NCBI GenBank assembly: GCA_036526255.1
Contig: DATCYW010000055.1
Span: 22,298 to 86,297, forward strand
Direction of reading: 5' to 3'
Origin: Malonomonas sp036526255
GTDB lineage: Bacteria; Desulfobacterota; Desulfuromonadia; Desulfuromonadales; Geopsychrobacteraceae
DNA length: 64,000 nt
Part shown: positions 8,070 to 20,413 of the stretch, in pieces
How positions within the stretch are numbered: the first letter of the stretch is position 1
Layout of the letters: each line of letters opens with the position of its first letter
The notes under the pieces: generated by a model
What the model was told of the DNA's origin: nothing
Seen by the model: only the letters and a program-made list of their open reading frames with translations
The model's database searches: none
Position numbers and translations under genes: made by a program

Positions 8070-8634
8070 AGCTGCGCAGCGCCTGCGCTCGTTTATAGCA
8101 ATTACCCTGAAGAAGGAGCTGAAACTGCAGATCTCCAACCTGCAGCAGCAGCTGGTCCATGCGGCTCCGGAGTTGAAACCGGTCAAAGCGGAGAACCTGC
8201 ACCTGACACTGCATTTTCTTGGCGGACAGACCCAGGATCAGCTTGCGAAAATCGCCTCGGCTATGCTATCGATAGGGCAAAAGAAAAAAAATTTTAATGC
8301 CACAGTAAAAGGGGTTGGCTTCTTCCCCAACCAACGGCGGCCGACGATTGTCTGGCTGGGCATCCACCCGCAAAGCGGGCTGACCGAACTTCATGGCTGC
8401 CTGTCTGAAGAACTCAAACAAATTGGCATCGCGCCGGACCCGCGCCCTTACCGACCACACCTGACGATCGGTCGGTTCAAGCGGCCGCCAGAAAAACCAG
8501 CCGCACTGTGTCCTTTTCTGTCACACGAGTGTGGCAGTTTGAGCATCGACCAATTGACTTTGTTCAGCAGCAGACTGACCGCCGGCGGCGCCATCCATAC
8601 GCCTTTGCAGACAGTCCCCCTGCGCGGAACCTAA
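8062..8634 (+). CDS. thpR: RNA 2',3'-cyclic phosphodiesterase (LigT/ThpR, 2H family)
   Basis: 190 residues. The two HxTx motifs that define 2H phosphoesterases are both present: HLTLHFLGG near residue 52 and HLTIGRF near residue 134. ThpR opens 2',3'-cyclic phosphates on RNA ends and in vitro can ligate tRNA halves. The opening residues RLRSFIAITL match the family. The start lies inside the end of the kinase gene and the next gene is recA, a neighbourhood I recall from several Desulfuromonadia. Confidence 0.93.
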   Translation: MPEAAQRLRSFIAITLKKELKLQISNLQQQLVHAAPELKPVKAENLHLTLHFLGGQTQDQLAKIASAMLSIGQKKKNFNATVKGVGFFPNQRRPTIVWLGIHPQSGLTELHGCLSEELKQIGIAPDPRPYRPHLTIGRFKRPPEKPAALCPFLSHECGSLSIDQLTLFSSRLTAGGAIHTPLQTVPLRGT

Positions 8635-8687
8635 CTAACCCGCTGTGCGGGGAACCTTTAATTCAGGCAATTGCCAAGGAGACCGAG

Positions 8688-9713
<1,026 letters not shown>

Positions 9714-9774
9714 CCACGGCCTTCTTTATTTGGACACTAACCAGGCAGCTTAAATTGCCCAACAGGATGGTCCC

Positions 9775-10932
9775 ATGACACTGAACGACATTCTCGGCAT
9801 GGCGCTCAAGGCCAACACCTCCGACATCCATCTCAAGGCTGGCCTGCCGCCGGTGTTCCGCATCGACGGCAACCTGCGCCCGCTCCCAAAGGCGCCGCGG
9901 CTGACCGCCGATTCGGTGCGCAGCATGTGCGACGCGATCATGAACGAGCGTCAGCGCAAGCAGTTTGAAGAGACCTTCGAGATCGATCTGGCTTACGGTG
10001 TCCCCGGCCTCGGCCGTTTCCGGGTCAACGTCTTCTCGCAGCGCAATTCGGTATCGGCGGTGTTCCGGGCGATCCCCTATAAAATCGCCACCCTCGACGA
10101 GCTGCTGATGCCACCGGTGCTGAAAAAGATCGCCATGGAGCAGCGCGGACTGGTACTGGTCACCGGCGCGACCGGCTCGGGCAAGTCGACCACCCTGGCG
10201 GCGATGATCGATTATCTCAACAGCAGCCGCACCGCGCACATCGTCACCATTGAGGATCCGATCGAGTATCTGCACCGCGACCGCAAATGCATCATCAACC
10301 AGCGCGAAGTCGGTTTTGACACCGCCGGTTTCGCCCCGGCCCTGAAGAGTTCGCTGCGCCAGGACCCCGACGTTATTCTGGTCGGCGAGATGCGCGACGT
10401 CGAGACCGCCGAAACCGCCCTGGCGGCGGCGGAGACCGGTCACCTGGTGCTTTCGACCCTGCACACCATCGATGCGCCTGAGACCATCACCCGGATCGTC
10501 TCAATGTTTCCGCCGCACCAGCAGCGTCATATCCGCCTGCAGCTCGCCGGGGTCATCAAGGGGGTCATCTCGCAACGGTTGATCCCGCGCGCCGAAGGCA
10601 AAGGACGGGTCGCGGCGGTCGAGGTCATGGTTTCCACCGCGCGGGTGCGCGACATGATCGACGATCAGGAGAAAACCGTCCAACTCAAGGATGCCATCGC
10701 TCAGGGCTACACCACCTACGGAATGCAGACCTTCGATCAGGCGCTGATGAATCTGGTCAAAAAACAGGTCATCAGCTTTGAAGAAGCCTTGCGGCAGAGC
10801 TCCAACCCGGACGATTTCAAACTCAAATTCTCCGGCATCGATTCGACCTCGGACGGCTCCTGGGACGCCTTCGAAGAGGGGACAAAACGAGAGACCGAAC
10901 TTCTGGATTCCGATGGCAACATCGACCTCTAG
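9775..10932 (+). CDS. pilT: type IV pilus retraction ATPase PilT
   Basis: 385 residues. PilT powers depolymerisation of type IV pili. Walker A GATGSGKST is at residues 131-139; the Asp box HIVTIEDPIEYLH, Walker B ILVGEMRD and His box ALAAAETGHLVLSTLHT follow in order. The start MTLNDILGMALKANTSDIH matches the PAS-like N domain. It is about 20-25 residues longer than usual PilT because of an acidic C-terminal extension after ~360. It sits between recA and recX, and its last 20 bases overlap recX. Confidence 0.96.
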   Translation: MTLNDILGMALKANTSDIHLKAGLPPVFRIDGNLRPLPKAPRLTADSVRSMCDAIMNERQRKQFEETFEIDLAYGVPGLGRFRVNVFSQRNSVSAVFRAIPYKIATLDELLMPPVLKKIAMEQRGLVLVTGATGSGKSTTLAAMIDYLNSSRTAHIVTIEDPIEYLHRDRKCIINQREVGFDTAGFAPALKSSLRQDPDVILVGEMRDVETAETALAAAETGHLVLSTLHTIDAPETITRIVSMFPPHQQRHIRLQLAGVIKGVISQRLIPRAEGKGRVAAVEVMVSTARVRDMIDDQEKTVQLKDAIAQGYTTYGMQTFDQALMNLVKKQVISFEEALRQSSNPDDFKLKFSGIDSTSDGSWDAFEEGTKRETELLDSDGNIDL

Positions 10933-11389
10933 CGGCGCCGACCCCTTTGCCGCCGCGCTGCGGTTATTGACCGGTCGCGACCGAAGCGAAGCCGAACTGC
11001 GTGACAAGCTCAAGCAGTTCGGCTTTTCTGCAGAAGCCATTGCCACAGCAATCGAGAAATGCCGCGAATACAATTATCTGGATGATCGGCGTTACGCCCT
11101 GGAACGCAGCAGAGCGATGCTGCGCAGCGGCCGCGGGGTCGGGATCAAGATCCTGCTTGAATTACGCCGCCGGGGGATCGACGAGGCGACCGCCACCGCC
11201 GCACTGGAAACCGCCGCTGCAGAATTCGACTCCGAGCAGCTGTTACGCGATCAGCTGCAGCTGCGCTTCCCTGGTTTCTGCTACGTCACGGCCGACGCGA
11301 AACAGCGACGCCGGGTCGTCAGCTTCTTTCAGCGGCGCGGGTTTTCCCTCGAACTTATTTTCAATCTCCTGCGCAATCCGCCGGCCTGA
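10913..11389 (+). CDS. recX: regulatory protein RecX
   Basis: 158 residues from the ATG at 10913, inside the end of pilT. RecX caps or disassembles RecA filaments. The three-helix repeat pattern is clear: SEAELRDKLKQFGFS, YLDDRRYALERSRAML, GRGVGIKILLELRRRGID, and the final RRRVVSFFQRRGFSLELI. Length and motif order are typical. RecX usually follows recA directly; here pilT separates them, although the overlap with pilT suggests all three can be read from one message. Confidence 0.9.
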   Translation: MATSTSSGADPFAAALRLLTGRDRSEAELRDKLKQFGFSAEAIATAIEKCREYNYLDDRRYALERSRAMLRSGRGVGIKILLELRRRGIDEATATAALETAAAEFDSEQLLRDQLQLRFPGFCYVTADAKQRRRVVSFFQRRGFSLELIFNLLRNPPA

Positions 11390-11500
11390 GCAGTCGATTT
11401 AAAACTTTTCAAGCGCCCCGACTTCGACTATCATCCCTGATTCAATCTCCCAAAAATCCAAGGTTTTGCCTGTTTCATAAAGAGAGAAAGGTAGTTGCAG

Positions 11501-14143
11501 ATGATCACCGGAAATGAAATCCGTGCCCGTTTCCTTAAATATTTCGAAGAGCGGGGGCACCGGGTGGTGGCTTCCTCTTCGCTGGTCCCGCACAACGACC
11601 CGACCCTGCTGTTCACCAACGCCGGCATGAATCAGTTCAAGGATTGCTTTCTCGGTGCGGAAAAACGCGACTACCTTCGCGCCGCCACCTCGCAGAAATG
11701 CGTCCGCGCCGGCGGCAAGCACAACGATCTAGAAAACGTCGGCCGCACCGCCCGCCATCATACCTTCTTCGAAATGCTCGGCAATTTCTCCTTCGGTGAT
11801 TACTTCAAGAAAGAGGCGATCGCCTACGCCTGGGAATTTCTGACCAAGGACATGGGGCTGGATACCAACCGGCTGTACGTTTCGGTCTATACCGACGACG
11901 ATGAAGCCGCCGATATCTGGCACCGCCAGGAAGGGGTTCCCCGTGAGCGGATTTTCCGTTTCGAAGAGGATAACTTCTGGTCGATGGGCGACACCGGCCC
12001 CTGCGGACCCTGCTCGGAAATTTTCTACGACAACGGCCCCGAAATCGGCTGCGACTCGCCGAACTGCACCGTCGGCTGCGACTGCGATCGCTACATGGAG
12101 ATCTGGAACAACGTCTTCATGCAGTTCAATCGCCAACCCGACGGCAGCCTGCTGCCGCTGCCAAAACCGGCAGTCGATACCGGCATGGGACTGGAGCGGA
12201 TCACCACCGTCATGCAGGGGGTGCAGTCAAACTACGACACCGACCTGCTGCGCACCATCATCGCCGAGATCGAAAAACTCTCCGGCAAAAAGTATGGCGC
12301 CGATCCGGAGAATGATGTCTCGATGCGGGTCATTGCCGATCACAGCCGCGCCAGCGCCTACCTGATCGCCGACGGCGTGCTGCCCAGCAACGAAGGACGC
12401 GGCTACGTGCTGCGTCGGATCATGCGCCGGGCGATGCGTCACGCCAAGATGCTCGGTTTCGAAGGTCCAGTGCTCTACAAGACTGCCGTGTTCGTCCTCG
12501 CACTGATGGCCGACGCCTATCCCGAAGAGGGCAAGCGCAAAGAGTTTGTCGCCAAAGTGGTCCAGAATGAAGAGGAACGCTTCATTCAGACCCTCGGTAA
12601 CGGACTGCGGATTCTGCAGGACGAGATCGCCAGCCTGAAAGCGGCCGGACAGACCCTCATCCCCGGAGAAACTGTTTTCAAGCTCTACGACACCTTCGGC
12701 TTTCCGGTCGACCTGACCGCCGACATCGTCGAGAAGGATGGCTACACTCTGGACGAAGCCGGCTTCGAAAGCTGCATGGAAGCCCAGCGCACCAAAGCCC
12801 GTCAACACTGGAAGGGTTCCGGTGAAGAGGCGGTCTCGGCGATCTACAAGCAACTGGCCGATCAGGGTCTGAAAAGCCAGTTCAGCGGCTATCAAAAGCT
12901 GGAAGATCAGGGCAAAGTGCTCAGCCTGATCCGTCAGGGCGAACTGGTCGAAGAAGCGGTCTGCGGCGAAACCGTCGAACTGATCGCCGCCAACACTCCC
13001 TGTTACGGCGAGTCGGGCGGACAGGTCGGCGACAGCGGCAGAATCACCACTGGCGAAGCGACCCTGCGCATCATCAACACCAAGAAGCCGCTGAGCGATC
13101 TGCCGGTGCACCTCTGCGAAGTGGTAACCGGCGCCGTCAAGGTCGGTGCCGAAGCGACCATTAGCGTCGATGGCGAACGGCGCCAGCAGATCATCCTCAA
13201 CCACACCGCCACCCACCTGCTGCAGGCCGCCCTGCAACGCCTGCTCGGCGACCACATCAAGCAGGCCGGTTCGCTGGTCACCCCGGAACGGTTGCGGTTT
13301 GACTTTACCCACTTTTCGCCGGTCACCACAGATGAGCTGATCAAAATTGAAGCAGAGGTCAACCGGCAGATCCGCGGCAATGCGGCCGTTACCAGCAAAG
13401 AGATGGCCGCCGACGAAGCCCAGGCCGCCGGCGCCATGGCGCTGTTCGGCGAGAAGTACGGCGACGTGGTCCGGGTTATTGAGGTCGGCGACTACAGCAT
13501 GGAACTCTGTGGCGGCACCCACGCCAGTGCGGCCGGCGACATCGGCCTGTTTCGCATCCTCAGCGAAGGGGGGATCGCCGCCGGCGTGCGTCGGATTGAA
13601 GCGGTCACCGGCGAAGCGGCGCTGGCTCAGGTTCAGCAGCAACAGCAGACCCTGCAGCGGCTCTCGGCGCTGGTCAAAACCGAACCACAGAAGCTCGAAG
13701 TCAGGCTGCAGAAACTGCTCGAACAGCAGAAGGAGCTGGAAAAAGAGCTGGAGCAGCTGCAGGCCAAAGCGAATGCCGATCGCAGCGGCGAACTGCTCGA
13801 TCAGATCCAGGAGATCGCCGGCGTTAAACTGCTGGCAACCCGGGTTGACGGCGTTGACGGCAAAGGGTTGCGCGAATTTTCTGACCAGCTGCGCGACAAG
13901 CTCGGCTCCGGGGTGCTGGTACTGACCTCGACCGAAGGGGGCAAGGTGGCCCTGCTGGTGGCAGTCACCAAGGATCTGATCGGCAAAGTGAAAGCCGGTG
14001 ACCTGATCAAACCGCTGGCCGAAATCGTCGGCGGTCGCGGCGGCGGCCGGCCGGACCTGGCCCAGGCCGGCGGACCTGATCTGGACAAGGTCGAAGCGCT
14101 GCTGCAGGCAGCTCCAGAGCAGCTGCGGCGGCTGCTTGACTGA
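11501..14143 (+). CDS. alaS: alanyl-tRNA synthetase
   Basis: 880 residues, class II. Catalytic core: VVASSSLVPHNDPTLLFTNAGM (motif region, given here in outline at residues ~22-43) and QFKDCFLG, then GLERI for motif 3. The editing domain has HTATHLLQAAL and the zinc-type CGGTHASAAGDIG. The C-Ala/DHHA1 tail holds the coiled coil around residues 710-760 and GGRGGGRPDLAQAGG near the end, which is invariant in AlaS. The ATG at 11501 follows AAAGG; an in-frame TTG six bases earlier is a poorer start. Confidence 0.98.
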   Translation: MITGNEIRARFLKYFEERGHRVVASSSLVPHNDPTLLFTNAGMNQFKDCFLGAEKRDYLRAATSQKCVRAGGKHNDLENVGRTARHHTFFEMLGNFSFGDYFKKEAIAYAWEFLTKDMGLDTNRLYVSVYTDDDEAADIWHRQEGVPRERIFRFEEDNFWSMGDTGPCGPCSEIFYDNGPEIGCDSPNCTVGCDCDRYMEIWNNVFMQFNRQPDGSLLPLPKPAVDTGMGLERITTVMQGVQSNYDTDLLRTIIAEIEKLSGKKYGADPENDVSMRVIADHSRASAYLIADGVLPSNEGRGYVLRRIMRRAMRHAKMLGFEGPVLYKTAVFVLALMADAYPEEGKRKEFVAKVVQNEEERFIQTLGNGLRILQDEIASLKAAGQTLIPGETVFKLYDTFGFPVDLTADIVEKDGYTLDEAGFESCMEAQRTKARQHWKGSGEEAVSAIYKQLADQGLKSQFSGYQKLEDQGKVLSLIRQGELVEEAVCGETVELIAANTPCYGESGGQVGDSGRITTGEATLRIINTKKPLSDLPVHLCEVVTGAVKVGAEATISVDGERRQQIILNHTATHLLQAALQRLLGDHIKQAGSLVTPERLRFDFTHFSPVTTDELIKIEAEVNRQIRGNAAVTSKEMAADEAQAAGAMALFGEKYGDVVRVIEVGDYSMELCGGTHASAAGDIGLFRILSEGGIAAGVRRIEAVTGEAALAQVQQQQQTLQRLSALVKTEPQKLEVRLQKLLEQQKELEKELEQLQAKANADRSGELLDQIQEIAGVKLLATRVDGVDGKGLREFSDQLRDKLGSGVLVLTSTEGGKVALLVAVTKDLIGKVKAGDLIKPLAEIVGGRGGGRPDLAQAGGPDLDKVEALLQAAPEQLRRLLD

Positions 14144-14215
14144 AAACAGTCGCCGGCTGCCCCTTGTGGACATCCAAAGAGATTAGGCTATATTTGACGG
14201 GGGACAAATAGAGTC

Positions 14216-15403
14216 ATGCCAACGCCGCAGCAAACTGCCGTGGCAACACCAGAAAAGTGGGACCTCATGCCGCAACCTGAGTTGACACAGAAGCCAGAAC
14301 TGGAGCTGCAGCAGAACCAGAAGACCCTGCTGATCGTCGATGACGAGCCGATCATCCGACAGCTCTGCGCGCGGGCGCTGAACGGCTTTCACACCCTGCA
14401 GGCCGGCAACGGCAAAGAGGCGCTGCAGATTATTGAAAAGGAAAATATCGACATCGTGTTGAGCGATGTCATGATGCCGCACATCAGCGGCCTGGACCTG
14501 CTTCGTCAGGTCAAACAGCAGAACCCGGACCAGGCGGTTGTCATGATGACCGGCTACACGGATAAAGAGGTCATCCTGCAGGCGCTGCAGGCCGGCGCTG
14601 ACGACTTTATCAGCAAGCCGATCAACCTGCTGCAATTGCGGACCACCGTCGACAAGGTGCTGGACAAGCTGCTGCTGCGCCGCGAGTTGAACAGTCTCAA
14701 ACGCATCGACAAACTCAAAAGCGACTTTCTGGGTCTGATCTCTCATAAACTGAAAACCCCGGCCACCGCTATCTCGCTGTTTATCCAGAACATCGCCGAA
14801 GGGGTTCAGGATACGGAAGAGGAGAATTTCAGAGAGATGCTCTCGATGGTTCAGGCTGAAACCCTGCACCTGGAGCATCTGATTCAGGATCTGCTTTACT
14901 TCAGCAACGTCATCCTGCAAGACGACGATGTTCAGCTTGAACCACTTGAACTTGGGCGGGTGGCCCGCCAGATTGCTGCGGCACTGGAGCCGGCGGCCAA
15001 AAGCCGTCAACAGAAATTTGTTGTCGCGATCGAGCCACCGCTCCCCCCCGAACCACTGCTCCTCGACCGGCAGCGGATCACTTTCGCGATTCGCGCGCTG
15101 CTTGACAACGCCATCAAGTTCACCCCGTTCGGCGGCAGCATCCTGATGGAGGGGCTGATCGAAAACCAGCAGGTTCGTTTGAAAATCCGCGACACCGGAG
15201 CAGGCATCCCGAATGCGGAAATGAGCAAGGTTTTCAGCAAGTTCTACCAGATCGACCAGGAGAACACCGGCCAGGTGCGCGGTTTCGGTCTGGGGCTATT
15301 CTATGCCCGCGATTTCGTCCGCAACATGGGCGGCGACATCAGCCTGGAAAGTCAGCCAGGGCTGGGAACCGTGGCAACCATCAGCTTCCCCCTGAACGAC
15401 TGA
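14216..15403 (+). CDS. REC-histidine kinase hybrid (response regulator fused to kinase)
   Basis: 395 residues. An N-terminal receiver domain (about residues 35-150) has LLIVDDEP acidic pocket residues, IVLSDVMMPHISG with the phospho-acceptor Asp, MMTGY and ISKPIN with the conserved Lys. It is followed by HisKA with LGLISHKLKTPATAIS (the usual SHELRTP varied to SHKLKTP but the His retained), and a HATPase with ALLDNAIKFTPFGG, RDTGAGIPNAEM and GFGLGLFYARDFV. No membrane segment is seen. The domain order suggests a relay member that receives phosphate and signals to its own kinase core. No cognate partner is adjacent. Confidence 0.92.
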   Translation: MPTPQQTAVATPEKWDLMPQPELTQKPELELQQNQKTLLIVDDEPIIRQLCARALNGFHTLQAGNGKEALQIIEKENIDIVLSDVMMPHISGLDLLRQVKQQNPDQAVVMMTGYTDKEVILQALQAGADDFISKPINLLQLRTTVDKVLDKLLLRRELNSLKRIDKLKSDFLGLISHKLKTPATAISLFIQNIAEGVQDTEEENFREMLSMVQAETLHLEHLIQDLLYFSNVILQDDDVQLEPLELGRVARQIAAALEPAAKSRQQKFVVAIEPPLPPEPLLLDRQRITFAIRALLDNAIKFTPFGGSILMEGLIENQQVRLKIRDTGAGIPNAEMSKVFSKFYQIDQENTGQVRGFGLGLFYARDFVRNMGGDISLESQPGLGTVATISFPLND

Positions 15404-15529
15404 AATCCGGGCCGGAGAAAAAACCGGCCGCCGCGCAAAATCACGCCGCAAGCCTTTTTTTCCTGCTCATCTTTGTGCTATATATCGTCTTTTCCTCAAC
15501 TTAGCGATTCAAGATTACGGAGCAAACGG

Positions 15530-16056
15530 ATGTTCAAAGGGACGACCATCTGCTGTGTACGCAGAGGTTCACAAGTCGCCCTGGCCGGCGACGGTCAGGT
15601 CAGCCTGGGCAACACGGTGATGAAGCATGGCGCGCGTAAAGTACGCCGGCTCTATCAGGGCAAGGTTCTGGCAGGGTTCGCTGGCAGCACGGCGGATGCC
15701 TTTACCCTGTTTGAAAAGTTTGAAGCCAAGCTGGAAGAGTTTCGCGGCAATCTGCCGCGCGCTGCGGTCGCGCTGGCGAAAGACTGGCGCACCGACCGTT
15801 CGATGCGCCGATTGGAGGCGCTGCTGATTGTTGCCGACAAAGACGTCAGCCTGGTCATCTCCGGCTCCGGCGATGTCATCGAACCGGATGACGGCGTCGC
15901 CGCGATCGGCTCCGGCGGCAGCTTCGCCCTGGCGGCGGCTCGCGGCATCCTGAACCACTCTGAGCTTGAGCCGGAAGCGATCGTCCGTGAGGCGTTGCTG
16001 ATCGCTGCGGATATCTGCATCTACACCAACGACAAGATTACGGTTGAGGTTTTAGC

Positions 16057-16060
<4 letters not shown>
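15530..16060 (+). CDS. hslV: ATP-dependent protease subunit HslV
   Basis: 176 residues, the peptidase of the HslVU (ClpQY) complex. The start MFKGTTICCVRR places the catalytic Thr after a three-residue extension to the initiator (FKG), rather than directly after Met as in E. coli, so N-terminal processing would be needed to expose it. VALAGDGQVSLGNTVMKHGARK (residues ~16-37), FAGSTADAFTLFEKFE and SGSGDVIEPDDGVAAIGSGG are typical. The ATG at 15530 follows ACGGAGC. Its end overlaps hslU by four bases. Upstream there is a GGCCGG hairpin but no clear promoter that I can defend. Confidence 0.96.
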
Positions 16061-17385
<1,325 letters not shown>

Positions 17386-17408
17386 TTCGCGCCGAAAAGG
17401 ACCCAGCG

Positions 17409-18296
17409 ATGGAAAAACTGATCGAAAAAGCCAACGTGCTGATGGAAGCCCTGCCCTGGATCAAAAACTTCTACGGTAAAACCATCGTCATTAAATACGG
17501 CGGCAACGCCATGGTCGAAGAGCACCTGAAAGAGGGCTTCGCCCGCGACATCATTCTGATGAAGTACATCGGCCTGAACCCGGTCGTGGTGCATGGCGGC
17601 GGGCCGCAGATCGGCCAGGTGCTCAAAGCGATGAAGATTGAAAGTCACTTTGTTCAGGGGATGCGCGTCACCGACAGCGCCACCATGGATGTGGTCGAGA
17701 TGGTCCTCGGCGGCAAGGTCAACAAGGAGATCGTCGCCAACATTAACCGTCACGGCGGCAAAGCGGTCGGCCTGACCGGCAAGGATGGCGGCCTGCTGAC
17801 CGCCCGCAAACTGGAGATGACCGCGGTCAACCCCGACACCCTGACCCCGGAGATTCTCGATATCGGCATGGTCGGCGAAGTCGAGACGGTGAACCCGAAA
17901 GTGATCGCCGCGCTGGAAGAGGGTGGCTTTATTCCGGTGATCGCGCCGATCGGCGTCGGTCTGAACGGTGAGACATACAATATCAACGCCGACCTGGTCG
18001 CGGGCAAGATTGCCGGCGCGCTGAAAGCGGAAAAGCTGATCCTGCTGACCGACATCGAGGGGGTCAAGGACAAACAGGGACAGCTGATTTCGACCATCGA
18101 TATCCAGCGGGTTCCCGACCTGATCAACGACGGCACCCTCACCGGCGGCATGATCCCCAAGGTCAACTGCTGCGTCGAGGCGGTTGAAGCCGGGGTAACC
18201 AAAACCCACATCATCGACGGCCGGATGGAGCACGCCTGCCTGCTGGAAATTTTCACCGACAAAGGGATCGGCACCGCCGTAGCGAGGTATTCCTGA
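17409..18296 (+). CDS. argB: acetylglutamate kinase
   Basis: 295 residues. It phosphorylates N-acetylglutamate, the second step to ornithine. KTIVIKYGGNAM near the N-terminus and VVVHGGGPQIGQVL are the nucleotide/substrate loops, and NINADLVAGKIAGAL lies near residue 200. I chose the ATG at 17409 because AAGGA sits seven bases before it and the protein then matches the family length. An ATG at 17382, overlapping the hslU stop as ATGA, would add nine residues and cannot be excluded. The TGATG junction couples it to argD. Confidence 0.95.
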   Translation: MEKLIEKANVLMEALPWIKNFYGKTIVIKYGGNAMVEEHLKEGFARDIILMKYIGLNPVVVHGGGPQIGQVLKAMKIESHFVQGMRVTDSATMDVVEMVLGGKVNKEIVANINRHGGKAVGLTGKDGGLLTARKLEMTAVNPDTLTPEILDIGMVGEVETVNPKVIAALEEGGFIPVIAPIGVGLNGETYNINADLVAGKIAGALKAEKLILLTDIEGVKDKQGQLISTIDIQRVPDLINDGTLTGGMIPKVNCCVEAVEAGVTKTHIIDGRMEHACLLEIFTDKGIGTAVARYS

Positions 18297-19504
18297 TGAG
18301 CGACTCCCAAAGCTGGATCGACCGGGGGCTGACCCATGTCGCCAAGACCTACGGCCGCTATCCGCTGGTTGCCGCCAGTGGCGAAGGCTGCTGGCTGACC
18401 GATGTCGACGGCAAACGCTATCTCGATTTTCTCGCCGGGGTTGCGGTCAACAACCTGGGACACTGTCACCCGAAAGTGGTGGCGGCCATCCAGCAACAGG
18501 CGGCAACGCTGCTGCACTGCTCGAACTATTTCCACATCCCGCAGCAGATTGAGCTGGCCGAACTGCTCTGCGAACATTCCTTTGGCGACCGGGTGTTTTT
18601 CTGCAACTCAGGCGCCGAAGCCAACGAAGCGGCGATGAAGCTGGTGCGTAAGTACAGCGCCGAAAAGTTTGGCGAGAACCGCTTTGAAGTCATCACCGCG
18701 CTGGCCTCGTTTCACGGTCGCACCATCGGCACCATCAGCGCCACCGGCCAGGAAAAGGTCAAGGCCGGCTTTGCGCCGATGGTCCCCGGCTTCAAGTACG
18801 TGCCCTTCGGCGACATCCAGGCGCTGCGCACAGCAATCAACCCGAACACCTGCGCGATCATGCTCGAACCGGTGCAGGGCGAAGGCGGCGTCAACGTCCC
18901 GCCGGCCGGCTACCTGCAGGCGGTGCGTGAGCTCTGCGATGAGAAACAGCTGCTGCTGGTGTTTGACGAAGTTCAGGTCGGCTGCGGCCGCACCGGCACC
19001 CTGTTCGCCTATCAGCATGACGGCGTCGAGCCGGATGTCATGACCCTGGCCAAGGCGCTGGCCGGCGGACCGCCGATCGGCGCGATGATCGCCCGCGAAA
19101 AGTACGCTGAAACCCTCGGCCCCGGCACCCACGGTTCGACCTTCGGTGGCAATCCACTGATGACCGCGGCCGGCCTTGCCGCCATGCAGGTGCTGATCGA
19201 AGACGGCCTGCTGGAAAACTGCGTCGCCATGGGCGACTATCTGTGCCAGCAGCTTGAGGCGCTGAAAGAAAAATATCCGTTTATCCTCGAAGTCCGCGGC
19301 CGCGGTCTGATTATCGGCATAGAACTGTCGATCGAAGGGGGCGAAATGGTGAAAACCGCCCTGCAGCGTGGCCTGCTGATCAACTGTACGGTCGGTAAAG
19401 TGCTGCGTTTTTTACCGCCGCTGACCGTCAGCAAGGACGAAATCAACCAGATGCTGAAAATCCTTGTCGGGATTTTTGACGAATACCAGGAGCAGAAACC
19501 ATGA
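18296..19504 (+). CDS. argD: acetylornithine aminotransferase
   Basis: 402 residues, PLP-dependent class III aminotransferase, converting N-acetylglutamate semialdehyde to N-acetylornithine. Seen: YLDFLAGVAVNNLGHCHP, FCNSGAEANEAAMKLVRKY (phosphate-binding), LLVFDEVQVGCGRTG (the D of the PLP-ring contact; note FDEVQVG where most have FDEIQTG), LAKALAGGPPIGA with the Schiff-base Lys, and HGSTFGGNPL. It overlaps argB by one base and argF by four (ATGA). It may also act as the succinyl-DAP aminotransferase in some bacteria, but a dedicated dapL exists here. Confidence 0.95.
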   Translation: MSDSQSWIDRGLTHVAKTYGRYPLVAASGEGCWLTDVDGKRYLDFLAGVAVNNLGHCHPKVVAAIQQQAATLLHCSNYFHIPQQIELAELLCEHSFGDRVFFCNSGAEANEAAMKLVRKYSAEKFGENRFEVITALASFHGRTIGTISATGQEKVKAGFAPMVPGFKYVPFGDIQALRTAINPNTCAIMLEPVQGEGGVNVPPAGYLQAVRELCDEKQLLLVFDEVQVGCGRTGTLFAYQHDGVEPDVMTLAKALAGGPPIGAMIAREKYAETLGPGTHGSTFGGNPLMTAAGLAAMQVLIEDGLLENCVAMGDYLCQQLEALKEKYPFILEVRGRGLIIGIELSIEGGEMVKTALQRGLLINCTVGKVLRFLPPLTVSKDEINQMLKILVGIFDEYQEQKP

Positions 19505-20412
19505 CCAAAGACTTCCTCTGCCTCTCCGACTGGTCGCTGGACGACCTGGAGGCGATCTTCGCTCTGACCAAGGAGCTGAAAGAAAAGCAGAAAGAAGGCA
19601 CCCCGCATCGCCTGCTCGAAGGGCAGACGCTGGGAATGCTGTTCGAGAAAAGCTCGACCCGCACCCGGGTTTCCTTTGAAGTCGGCATGTTCCAGCTCGG
19701 CGGCCATGCGCTGTTTCTGCACTCCGGCACCAGCCAGTTAGGGCGTGGCGAGCCGATCAAGGACACCGCCCGCTGCATGGCCCGCTACTGCGACGGCATC
19801 ATGATCCGCACCTACTCGCAGGCAGCGGTCGAAGAGCTGGCCGAACACTCCTACGTACCGGTGATCAACGGCCTGACCGACATGTACCACCCCTGCCAGA
19901 TCATGGCCGACCTGTTCACCGTCAGCGAGCACAAAGCCGATTACCGCAACCTCAAATACTGCTGGATCGGTGACGGCAACAATATGGCCAACAGCTGGAT
20001 CAACGCCGCCGCCGTGTTCGGTTTCGAGCTGCGCGTCGCCACCCCCAAGGGCTACGAAGCCAACGCCGAAGTGATCGCCCGCGCAGAAAAAGCCGGGGCG
20101 AAACTGATTTTCACCAACGATCCCAAGGTTGCCGCCACCGGTGCCGACGTACTCAACACCGACGTCTGGGCAAGCATGGGGCAGGAAGAGGAGCAGGCCA
20201 TCCGTGAAAAAGCCTTTACCGGCTTTCAGATCAACGCCGAACTGCTCAAGCTGGCCGATCCGGACTGCGTGGTGATGCACTGCCTGCCGGCACACCGCGA
20301 TGAGGAGATCACCGACGAGGTGATGGAGGGCCCGCATTCGATCATCTTTGACGAAGCGGAGAACCGCCTGCATGTGCAGAAGGCGATCATGGCCACCCTG
20401 ATGAGGCGCTGA
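19501..20412 (+). CDS. argF: ornithine carbamoyltransferase
   Basis: 303 residues. It joins carbamoyl phosphate to ornithine to give citrulline. The carbamoyl-phosphate loop EKSSTRTRVSFEVG is near residue 48-61; the ornithine motif DMYHPCQIMADL follows, and the catalytic HCLPAHRDEEI lies near residue 260. Length is standard. It overlaps argD by four bases and ends one base before the next gene, so it is clearly in the arg operon. Confidence 0.96.
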   Translation: MTKDFLCLSDWSLDDLEAIFALTKELKEKQKEGTPHRLLEGQTLGMLFEKSSTRTRVSFEVGMFQLGGHALFLHSGTSQLGRGEPIKDTARCMARYCDGIMIRTYSQAAVEELAEHSYVPVINGLTDMYHPCQIMADLFTVSEHKADYRNLKYCWIGDGNNMANSWINAAAVFGFELRVATPKGYEANAEVIARAEKAGAKLIFTNDPKVAATGADVLNTDVWASMGQEEEQAIREKAFTGFQINAELLKLADPDCVVMHCLPAHRDEEITDEVMEGPHSIIFDEAENRLHVQKAIMATLMRR

Positions 20413-20413
20413 A

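Noticed and set aside
8635..8687. LexA box before recA
   Set aside because: No palindromic box close to known LexA patterns was found; only a short CCCGC-TGT-GCGGG hairpin.
12227..14173. 648-codon open frame antisense to alaS
   Set aside because: It is a codon-bias shadow of alaS with low-complexity content and no family motif.
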